Of a stretch of 64,000 bases of DNA, positions 34,090-41,039 are shown in pieces (within the stretch, counting starts at the first letter, position 1; every line of letters begins with the position of its first letter). The stretch is from JANQPX01 sp041398025 (lineage in GTDB: Bacteria; Pseudomonadota; Alphaproteobacteria; Geminicoccales; Geminicoccaceae). The position numbers and the translations under genes were made by a program. The DNA lies in NCBI GenBank assembly GCA_041398025.1, contig JAWKVM010000019.1, positions 62,001-126,000 of the forward strand. The letters are read 5' to 3'. Under the pieces are notes generated by a model, which saw only the letters and a list, made by a program, of their open reading frames with translations, did no database searches and was not told the origin of the DNA.

Positions 34090-34265
34090 GGTGACAATTG
34101 TCGCCTGGCGCAATGGCGTTTTCCAAGGCCGGTGACAACTGTCACCAAGGGCGCCTTGCTGCGAGAGTGTCATAACGCGCTGTAAAGTCGGATGAATTTG
34201 GACTTCGAATTGCCGGCCTTCATGGGACGGTGACAATCGTCACCGGGCCAGTGCCAATTGCCACC
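34090..34265. repeat. Four 16-bp palindromes, oriT/operator candidate
   Basis: GGTGACAATTGTCGCC (34090), GGTGACAACTGTCACC (34131), GGTGACAATCGTCACC (34229) and AGTGCCAATTGCCACC (34250) are near-perfect copies of one palindrome. Start-to-start distances are 41, 98 and 21 bases, so three of them lie close to one face of the helix (21 and 41 bases are near two and four turns). They lie in a gene-free stretch upstream of the relaxosome genes and probably bind a dimeric element protein. Confidence 0.7.
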
Positions 34266-34295
34266 GGAATCCGCGATGCTAACCTATTGATAACG

Positions 34296-34330
34296 CGCAA
34301 TATTGATGGATTTATTGCGTATTGGTGGAA
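34296..34330 (+). other. Candidate nic region (inverted repeat followed by TATTGG)
   Basis: CGCAATA (34296) and TATTGCG (34313) pair across ten bases, and TATTGGTGG follows directly. In R388/pKM101-type origins an inverted repeat is followed by GTATTGTCT/ATAG, cut by TrwC-class relaxases. The match (TGCGTATTG) is partial, so the cleavage point is inferred only from family resemblance and location. Confidence 0.4.
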
Positions 34331-34364
34331 AGACTCCAGAGCAGCGCTTAGCTGCATAGTGTGT

Positions 34365-34427
34365 GAAGGCTCCTGACCGTCGGGCGGGAGGTGCGCAGCG
34401 CCGACCAACCGACGGTCAGGAGCCTTC
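34365..34427. repeat. 19-bp perfect inverted repeat near oriT candidate
   Basis: Arms GAAGGCTCCTGACCGTCGG at 34365 and its exact complement at 34409-34427 enclose 25 bases. It is one of the longest perfect hairpins in the window. It may be an oriT structural element, a lagging-strand start or a terminator. No T-run follows on either strand. Confidence 0.6.
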
Positions 34428-34432
34428 CGGGT

Positions 34433-34978
34433 CAGCAAATAGAGAGCCCGCGCGCAGCGCGGCAGGGTTCGGCTTTTCCGCCACCAACGAACCCGGCATT
34501 GTGGGATCAGCTTGTTAAGCGGGCGCCGCAGGCCAACGCTGTCCGGAGCATCCCGATCGTTCCGCGCATGGTCCCCGAGATGTCCAGCTGGTCCCCAGGA
34601 TCTGCACGAATTTGTCCAGCTTGGGGACCAGCGGGACGAATCGCTGCATGATCGTTGGCGGAGCACTTGGCAGGGTTTCTTGAGAGACGATGTTCCGACT
34701 GCCGGAACATCGGTGAACGGCGATGCGGTTTGATGTCCTGCACGGGCCCGAGCAACAGCCTAAAGCTGTGCTGGGTCATCATCGGTCTGGATCCGCGGTT
34801 TTATGTCTACCAGATCATGATTCATGACAGAAACAGTACCCCATGGCTGTTGGTGAGGTTTCTTGTGGAATGGGGTTGCGCACGCAACCTCGTCTCGGAT
34901 CGGTAGTGGTCCTGCGGATAGGCGGTCACGTCGGCCGGCGCGAGAGAAGCGTCCCGGACGAACCGGGACGCCACCTGG
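34433..34978. other. Gene-free stretch after the oriT candidate
   Basis: No convincing gene was found here. It holds a 10-bp hairpin (GCTGGTCCCC at 34587, GGGGACCAGC at 34623) in which GTCCAGCT also repeats directly, and a short dyad GGTTGCG/CGCAACC at 34874-34889. Open frames in this part have atypical composition and no ribosome site, so they are treated as chance. Confidence 0.45.
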
Positions 34979-35266
34979 CTAGCGGCAATAGCCAGCATCC
35001 CGGTCCGCGATGAGCTGATCGCGGAGATCGGGCGGGATGACCGCATAGGATCCGAGTGTGTCGATGAGTTCGTCGGGCTCCAGGATACTGTTGAAGGGAT
35101 CACCGGCGAAGTCGAACTCGTGCTCCTCGGTCCATTCATCGTCGCTTTCGTAATCAAAGACTTTGGCCTCGTAGTAGCCTCGGGCGTAGTAGCCGTTCAT
35201 GTCGTCCCACCCGATGACGATACTGTCCCAACGAGCTTGTTTCGGGGTGAGGTCGTACCGGCTCAT
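34979..35266 (-). CDS. Hypothetical acidic protein
   Basis: 95 residues, acidic (about 20 Asp/Glu), with the aromatic cluster DDMNGYYARGYYEAKVFDYESDDEW. There is no signal or membrane segment. An AAGGAGGATTGTC site, part of a 22-bp inverted-repeat arm, precedes the ATG. Similar short acidic proteins occur on alphaproteobacterial plasmids, but no function is known to me. It is probably a single-gene unit. Confidence 0.6.
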   Translation of the reverse strand: MSRYDLTPKQARWDSIVIGWDDMNGYYARGYYEAKVFDYESDDEWTEEHEFDFAGDPFNSILEPDELIDTLGSYAVIPPDLRDQLIADRDAGYCR

Positions 35267-35273
35267 GACAATC

Positions 35274-35476
35274 CTCCTTGGTGGGGGCTGGGTCGTTCCA
35301 GCTGATGCGTTTGAGGGGCTAGGGGCCGTTGGCGGGATTGTCGGGGACGCGCAGCGCCAGCTTGCTGGGGGCTATTTTTTCATCTCTGCCCTTGAAAAAA
35401 TGGCCATCCTCGACGATCCCTCCGGCTGCTCCTAGAACCGGGCATCAGTAGGGGCGACCCAGCCCCCACCAAGGAG
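35274..35476. repeat. 203-bp imperfect palindrome with 22-bp perfect arms
   Basis: The 22 bases at 35274-35295 are the exact complement of 35455-35476. Inner pairs in register include CTGATGC/GCATCAG, CTAGG/CCTAG, GGGATTGTCG/CGACGATCCC (one mismatch) and ATTTTTTCA/TGAAAAAAT. Each arm carries an AAGGAG motif reading outward, and the left one is the ribosome site of the 34979-35266 gene. It could be a duplicated leader, a small non-autonomous element or a structured RNA. A 49-codon Arg-rich frame after the right arm is probably chance. Confidence 0.65.
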
Positions 35477-35634
35477 CCTCCCGGATGTGCCGGTGCGGCC
35501 TCGCCGCGAAACGAGCCCGCGGCGACGGCGTCAAGAGAAGGAGGCCAGGCTCACTCTTCCGTGACCAGGCGAAGACGGTCATGCGAGCACGGTGGAGAAG
35601 GCCCGCGAGCGTGACACCCGCGGGCCGGAGCTAA

Positions 35635-36570
35635 CTACGCTTTGATGCGCCGGACCGGCACCTTGGGCCTGGCCTCGGTGGCCTTTTGCGCCAGGTTCTC
35701 GCTGATGCCATGGGGCTTCGCACCCTCGGGCCGCGGAACGATGATGACGCCCGTCAAGCCGAGCGCGATCATCTCGTCGTTGCGGATGAAGGGAGCAGCC
35801 GATTTATGCCTGGTGAAGTCCGGCTGATCCATTGGGATCTGGTGGATGTTGTTGCGCCGGGCCCACCGGGCCGCGGCATTGTCGACCGGGTTGTTCCGGT
35901 CAGCGGTGTGGACGAGGATCATGTCGGGATATTGGTCGCGCACATCATCCAGCGCCCTGGTGATCAGTGTCTCGTCCGTGACCTCGGGGGCGCCCATGAC
36001 CGCGAAGCGCTCGCCCTCGGGCGCCAGCGCCGCCAGCTCCCTGGCGCGGCTGGCGGCGAGATATTGCCGGGCGCTGCGGGCCGAGGCGGTCTGGCCGGAG
36101 CGCGACGGGGCCGAGCCCTTGGGTGGCGTCCAGGCTCGGCCGACGGCGTCCTCGTAGCAGCGTATCGCGATGTCGCGGATCGCCTCGAGATGCTCGATCC
36201 GCTGGTCGAGCAGATGCGCCCGGCGCTCGGCCTGCTCGAGGCGAACGCTGCCGACCTCCGAGGAGTCGCCCCGATCGACCAGGTCGCGGAGCGTGCTGCA
36301 GGCCTCGCCATGGGCGCGATGCAGCTGGATCAGAGGCCGGTTGAAGGCGCCTACGATGTTGTAGAGGACGCTCTCCGCGTCGAGCTCGGCGGCGGTACCC
36401 TCGCCGAACATGGCGGCGATCAGCTTGAAGGCCGGCTCCATGTTGTCGGGCGCGCTGCCGTCGGGCGGATCCAGGCTGGTCTCGTAGTCGTCGCCCGTCA
36501 GCCGCTCCGTCTCGATCCGCCGGTATCGGGTCTCGATGCCGAAGAGGTCGGTGTCGTCCTTAGTCATCAC
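35635..36570 (-). CDS. DUF2493 (SLOG-fold) protein
   Basis: 311 residues. The N-terminal half is helical and acidic. The C-terminal half holds the DUF2493 signature: GERFAVMGAPEVTDETLITRALDDVRDQYPDMILVHTADRNNPVDNAAARWARRNNIHQIPMDQPDF, a Rossmann-like SLOG domain that may bind a nucleotide-like ligand. Many conjugative plasmids of alphaproteobacteria carry such a gene with toprim, ParB-like and ArdC-like genes, as here. The function is unproven. Confidence 0.75.
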   Translation of the reverse strand: MMTKDDTDLFGIETRYRRIETERLTGDDYETSLDPPDGSAPDNMEPAFKLIAAMFGEGTAAELDAESVLYNIVGAFNRPLIQLHRAHGEACSTLRDLVDRGDSSEVGSVRLEQAERRAHLLDQRIEHLEAIRDIAIRCYEDAVGRAWTPPKGSAPSRSGQTASARSARQYLAASRARELAALAPEGERFAVMGAPEVTDETLITRALDDVRDQYPDMILVHTADRNNPVDNAAARWARRNNIHQIPMDQPDFTRHKSAAPFIRNDEMIALGLTGVIIVPRPEGAKPHGISENLAQKATEARPKVPVRRIKA

Positions 36571-36862
36571 GCTTGCTCCCGCCTAGCCGTTTCGATGGGA
36601 CGGCGAGAGCGCCGCGCGCGGGCGAAGCCATGGGAAAAGCGGAAGGTTCGCGGGCGAAGCCCGTGAAAGCCGAGCGGTGCGCCGCGGCTTTTCCGGTTGC
36701 TTCCGAGACCGCGCGCGGTGCTACGTCCCAGAGAACGAAACGGCCTGCGCGGGAGCACGGCGAACGCTGACATGACGACCGCCGGTGATGATCGATGTCG
36801 TGACGTGATCGGGAGGGAATGAAAGAACAGGGCGGGCTACAGGACTCGGCCTGCCGCCGATG
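36571..36862. other. Gap between doc and DUF2493 genes
   Basis: No gene is supported. A hairpin AAAGCCG (36666) / CGGCTTT (36685), followed by TTTCC on the plus strand and AAAGC/GCTTT-rich flanks, could be a weak terminator for the antitoxin-toxin operon. Arg-rich frames here are composition artefacts. Confidence 0.4.
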
Positions 36863-37255
36863 TCAGCTGTCGGACGGCTTGAGATTGCGCCTGAGCCAGT
36901 CGGCGAAGGCCTGGTCAGTAATGTCGCCCGCAGCCATGGCCGTCACCATCTCGACCGCCTCGGCCTCGCTCGCGGACAGCGTCCGGCCGTTGATGCGCAG
37001 AAAGACATAGGCGGTCAGGAAGGCCGTGCGCTTGTTGCCGTCGATGAAGGGATGATTGCGGCAGATGCCGCCAGCATAGGCGGCGGCCAGGGTGCAAAAA
37101 TCGGTCTCGCCATAGGCGTGCAGATGCTGGGCGCGCGCCAGGGCCGAGTCGAGCAGGCCCTCGTCACGCAGGCCGGCGGCGCCGCCATGCTCCGCCAGCT
37201 GCCGATCGTGCATGGCGTCGACCACGGCGCGCAACACCCAGCGCGGTGCGCTCAT
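36863..37255 (-). CDS. doc: Doc-like Fic-fold toxin
   Basis: 130 residues with the Fic/Doc signature NHPFIDGNKRTAFLTAYVFLRING near residues 65-88 (His67, Asp71, Asn73, Lys74). Doc-type toxins phosphorylate elongation factor Tu, while other Fic proteins transfer AMP. The Doc-like length and partner favour Doc. It is preceded by and overlaps an AbrB-type antitoxin gene (ATGA). Its role is likely element maintenance. Confidence 0.88.
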   Translation of the reverse strand: MSAPRWVLRAVVDAMHDRQLAEHGGAAGLRDEGLLDSALARAQHLHAYGETDFCTLAAAYAGGICRNHPFIDGNKRTAFLTAYVFLRINGRTLSASEAEAVEMVTAMAAGDITDQAFADWLRRNLKPSDS

Positions 37256-37479
37256 TTGGCGAGCTGGCGCAACGCGTTACGGTAAGCGCCCATGCCCTCG
37301 CTGGCGGCCTGCATCTGCTCCTCGAAGTCGGGATCATAGGGCGTCAGGCGGACGGAGCCGTCAGGAGCCTCGGTCAGGAACAGCTGATCGCCCTCCTTGA
37401 CGTTCAGGCGGCTCAGCGCCTCTTTTGGCAGGACGACGCCAAGGGAATTGCCGATCTGGCGGATTTTGAGCGCATTCAT
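37252..37479 (-). CDS. AbrB/MazE-type antitoxin of the doc pair
   Basis: 75 residues from the ATG at 37479. The pattern LKIRQIGNSLGVVLPKEALSRLNVKEGDQLFLTEAPDGSVRLTPYDP is a SpoVT/AbrB swapped-hairpin domain. The acidic C-terminal part (DPDFEEQMQAASEGMGAYRNALRQLAK) would bind the toxin. The more common partner for Doc is Phd, so an AbrB partner is less usual but well known. It is translationally coupled to doc. Confidence 0.85.
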   Translation of the reverse strand: MNALKIRQIGNSLGVVLPKEALSRLNVKEGDQLFLTEAPDGSVRLTPYDPDFEEQMQAASEGMGAYRNALRQLAK

Positions 37480-37615
37480 GGCGGACACTCCAATGTTGCC
37501 ACGACTGTTATAACATGATTGCACCGGATCGGCACAGATTTTCGATCGCTAACGGACGTGGAGCCATAAAAGCGCCCGCTCCAGGTTCTTCGGAGCGGAC
37601 GCTTCCCGCCTTTGC

Positions 37616-38553
37616 TCAGGCCGCTTCGGCCGTATCGGTCGCGTCCGAGCTGACGCCGGCGGCTTCGAACATCCAGTCGACCGCCCGCTGCGCCTCGGCA
37701 GCGGCCTTAAGGAGCAGCCGCTTATCGGAGCGGAGAGCCTTGATCCACCCGCCAATGTAGCGAGCGTGATCGTCGATATGATCGCCGGCAAAGCCGAGAT
37801 GGGCGCCCATCATGGCGGCAGCGAGTTCTGCGATCAGCTCCTCCTCGGCGCGGCAGGCACGGTTCTCGTGATAGCGCCGGGCGACCTCGCGATCGAGCCG
37901 CCCCGGGCTGCCGGAAAGGTGAGCGGTCTCATGCGCCAGGGTCGCGTACCAGAGCTCGCCATCCTCGAACCTCTCGTGCGGCGGCATGACGATGTCGTCG
38001 GTCACGGGGCGGTAGGCGGCGACGTCACCGCCGATCTGCACCGGCACGCCCATCCGATCGAAGAAGGCCTCGAGCCGTTCGATCGGCCGGCCGCCGGCGT
38101 CGAGATCCTCCTCCTTCGGCGTGAATTGATCGGGCAGACCGTCTATCTGACTGGCATTGAAAACTCGGTAGGACTTGAGAAAGCGATAGGTTCCGGAGTT
38201 TTCGCCATCCTGGGTAAATGCTCGTCGGGCGCCTCGCGCTTATGGGCGGTACCATAGTAGATCACCAGGGTCGAGCGTTCACCCTTGCGGACCTGCGCCC
38301 CATAGGCCCCCGCCTGCTTGTAGCTCATCCAGTAGGGCGAGCTGTAGCCGCCGGCATGGGCCGTCAGGCAGAGTATCAGCAGATTGACTTCGGTACGGCT
38401 CACCCGAATGGCGGCGCGGCAGGGAGCCGTCATTCGGCGCCAGTTGCAGCGCCAGGGCATGACGCCCTTGTCGAGCTCGTCGATGATGCGCTGGGTGATC
38501 TCGGCGGCGACGTCCCGGCGCGCCTGCCGCGAAGGGGTTTTGGTCTTGGCCAT
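37616..38553 (-). pseudogene. ArdC-like antirestriction protein, broken by frameshifts
   Basis: The N-terminal piece (38553 to about 38230) has the ArdC-like start and SSPYWMSYKQAGAYGAQVRKGE. The C-terminal piece has the zincin motif AHETAHLSG and MMGAHLGFAGDH. Between about 38390 and 38425 the expected residues (LPRRHSGEPYR) read in another frame, and after about 38220 the continuation YRFLKSYRVFNASQIDGLP is in a different frame from the N-terminal piece. At least three indels are needed to join them. A true pseudogene and poor-quality sequence both fit. An intact ArdC-type protein would bind single-stranded DNA and blunt restriction after transfer. Confidence 0.8.
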
Positions 38554-38566
38554 CTCGATCCCTCCT

Positions 38567-38677
38567 TCAGATATAGCGAAGAACGACGAGCCAGGAGGGA
38601 TGGCCGTGCTCGCAGACGCCGTCGGGTTCGACGATACAGCCGTCCGTGGCCTCGACGTCGATCTGATCGGTGATCAT
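38567..38677 (-). CDS. 36-residue Cys/His-containing small protein
   Basis: The frame opens at the ATG at 38677 and ends in the ribosome site of the ardC-like gene. It encodes MITDQIDVEATDG, then C-I-V-E-P-D-G-V-C-E-H-G-H-P-S-W, giving Cys14, Cys22, His24 and His26, which could bind a metal. Peptides of this form accompany ardC on alphaproteobacterial plasmids as far as I recall. It is too short for standard gene finders. Confidence 0.5.
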   Translation of the reverse strand: MITDQIDVEATDGCIVEPDGVCEHGHPSWLVVLRYI

Positions 38678-38985
38678 GCCGACCACCTCATCATCGCTTG
38701 GCTGGGATCAATGGTCGGCGTCGGGTATTGGTCAAATCCGAAAGGTCGAGGGGTCGTGACGTCGATGGCGTCGAGGATTTTCGATCGAGGGGCCGGGAGG
38801 TCATCAAGAGGCTCCTTTCGGCTTTCTTTCCGGGTCCGATCGGACCCGACCGGCCGAAGGCCTCCTTGGCTTCGCCACGACAAAACGCCCGCCCTTCCGG
38901 GTCGGAGACGGGCGCATCGGTCGTTGCGGTTCTTACATGATGGGTCTAAGCCGTCAGGCGGCTAGAGCCTCCTCGTCGGCCGCTT
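38678..38985. other. Spacer between small protein and broken parB-like gene
   Basis: Two overlapping short minus-strand frames exist (37 and 69 codons, one with an AAAGGAGCC site), but neither has recognisable features. A GC-rich dyad GGGTCCGATCGGACCC near 38825-38840 is the only clear structure. A short upstream gene remnant is possible. Confidence 0.35.
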
Positions 38986-38989
38986 CATC

Positions 38990-40481
38990 CGGCGCTGCGG
39001 TCTGCATGCCGTCCGGCGCTCAGCCGTTGATGGCCGCCTGCTGCTCGGGCGTGAGCTCGAGGGTGGCGCCGCGAACAGCCGCGTCATGTAGCCGGCGAGC
39101 GTGGTCTTCTTCGCCGTCTTCATCTGCCTTGTGGCGTCGGCCATGCCGAGCTGGGTAAGAAGATCGAGCATGTGCGCCTTGGTCACCCGGGACCAATAAT
39201 TGGCTTCGGTCGGCAGCCAGCGCGGCTGCGAATGTCCGGCAGCGCCAGGGCGGCCAGCGCGTCTGCACGGAAGCCACCGCGCACCCCGGCATCGTCGCTC
39301 TCGACCAGGCCTGGCCAGATCATGGCGCCGAGACACCGTGGCGATGATGCTGCTCGTCATCGGGATCGAGCGGGCGCGAAAGGCGGCGAAGCGCTCGCTC
39401 GAGAGGCTGTCGTCCAGCCAGCAAGGTCGAGGCCGCGGTGATGACCTGACTGCCGTTGTGCGGCGGCGTCCCTCGCCTCAGGCCGGCTGTGATTGCGCTC
39501 TGCCGGCCGGCATTGCAGCGCGATGTTCGTCAACGACATTATGGTCGGGCAAGTACCGGGTGCCGGCGACCGCGAAGAGCAGTGCGTCCATCGCAAGATC
39601 CGGCTGATCGAGCAGCGCCGCCGCGACCGCACCGGCGCGCTCGACGCCGAGATCCGCGACCAGGGTTCGATGCGCAGCCTTCTTCGGCGCCTCGCTCTCT
39701 CGTCGTTCCTGCTCACCGGCGTCGCATCCGGCTTGTCGTCCAGCCGGATCAGCCCGGCATGCACCTCCGGGCCATGGGACGAGAAGGTGACGATCACCCT
39801 GGCGCGCGCCGCACAATCGGGATCGTAGCGATCGCAGTGGACCGCGCGATGCGCTCGGCTTCATCCTCGAGCGCGTCGCAGGCCTCCGCCAGCCTGGCAT
39901 GCTCGGCCTCGTCATCGACAGCGGCGATCAGGGCATCAAGCCGTTCCAGCTCCTCCCTGGATGGCGGCCAGACGCGCAGCGTCCTCCTCGCTCGGTTTGC
40001 CGCGCTCCGGATAGATGCGGCCAAATCCGGAAAGATCGCCGTAGTCGACGCTGAGCCGGCCCTCCGCCCAGGCAAAGCCGTGGGCCGCCGCGACCTCGGC
40101 GGCCTGCGCCTGCAGCTTCTCGAGCGCGATCGTCTCGACCAGACCGCGATCGCTCAGCACCGTCTCCTCCTCGAACAGGGCCGGGATGACGTCGCCGCCT
40201 TTCGCCCGGTAGTCCTCGCCGACGAAGCGGGCAAGCGGATCGCCCTGCATGATATCCGCCTCCTTCAGCCGCTGGCGCACGCTCCATTCGCGCACGGCGC
40301 CATTGGTCGCGAGGTCGTCGAACACCCGCTTCTGCGTCTCCTGGCAGGGGTGTGTAGCGAAGGCCTTGAGCGCATCGAGCGTGATGTCGCCGCTGCGCGC
40401 CGCCGCCCGGATGTCGGCATGCACCCGGCCGTAGCGGAGGCGCTCGGTCACCTGACGAACCGTGATGCCGAAGGCCGCCGC
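38990..40481 (-). pseudogene. ParB-like protein, C-terminal part (frameshifted, separated from its start)
   Basis: Pieces in successive frames read as one ParB-like protein: AFGITVRQVTERLRYGRVHADIRAAARSGDITLDALKAFATHP (from 40481), then VIPALFEEETVLSDRGLVETIALEKLQAQAAEVAA, SREELERLDALIAAVDDEAEHARLAE (another frame), RVIVTFSSHGPEVHAG, HRTLVADLGVERAGAVAAALLDQPDLAMDALL, and finally YWSRVTKAHMLDLLTQLG. At least three frameshifts are required. The first codon follows directly on the 5' part at 46715 once the inserted element is removed. It would have been a plasmid ParB/Spo0J-type nuclease-like protein. Confidence 0.82.
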
Positions 40482-40573
40482 TTATCCCAACAGTAGAGAT
40501 GTCTCACCAGCGACGGAGCGCGATGAGTCCGGCGGATTTGCTGCGATTTCGCTGTTTTTCGGCAAGTGAGACA
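40482..40573. repeat. Right-hand terminal region of the three-recombinase element
   Basis: TTATCC (40482) starts the element, TGTCTCAC is at 40500, and its complement GTGAGACA is at 40566. The first two are shared with the other end. They are probable recombinase binding sites. Confidence 0.6.
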
Positions 40574-40586
40574 GTTTTTGACGTTC

Positions 40587-41039
40587 CTATGCGTCGGCAC
40601 GCGGTCGTCGGCCGAGCGGGATGACGGTCGCGCCGGATTGCCGGGCGAGCGCTTCCGTCAGTCGAGCGATCTCTCGATCCTTTTCATCGAGTTGCAGCGT
40701 CAGCACGGCGATGTGGTGCGCCATTGTCTCGACGGCGCTCTGCAATTCGGCGATGTCGCCCCGCATGTCGGCGCGTGTTGCAGCGAGTTTCGCTGCGAGA
40801 CTTTTTACCCGTCCTTTCAAAGACGATGACGCCCATCGGGCGCCGTCGCTCTTGCGCGCTGCCTTGCGATAGGTCGCGAGGATATGCGGCGCACGATGCA
40901 CGGTTGCACGCCCGAGCCCTGCTTCCTCGGCGAGATTGGTCACGGTCAGCCGACCGTCCGTTGTCTGAGGGCGTCCATCAAGAAGACGCTTCATCGCATC
41001 GCGCAGAGCAGCCTCGCTGGCGGCGCTGATCGGTTTCAT
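40587..41039 (-). CDS. DUF6262/TnpC-like transposition accessory protein
   Basis: 150 residues. The N-terminal ASEAALRDAMKRLLDGRP and LTVTNLAEEAGLGRATVHRAP form a helix-turn-helix-like part. The C-terminal half is a coiled coil (LAAKLAATRADMRGDIAELQSAVETMAHHIAVLTLQLDEKDREIARLTEAL). Tn554 carries a similar small third gene, tnpC, which aids transposition orientation and frequency. It overlaps the upstream recombinase by 62 bases, so it belongs to the same operon. Confidence 0.75.
   Translation of the reverse strand: MKPISAASEAALRDAMKRLLDGRPQTTDGRLTVTNLAEEAGLGRATVHRAPHILATYRKAARKSDGARWASSSLKGRVKSLAAKLAATRADMRGDIAELQSAVETMAHHIAVLTLQLDEKDREIARLTEALARQSGATVIPLGRRPRADA

Noticed and set aside
35485..35634. 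49-codon frame after the right arm of the 203-bp palindrome
   Set aside because: It is Arg-rich with no motif. The AAGGAG upstream is part of the repeat and does not prove translation.
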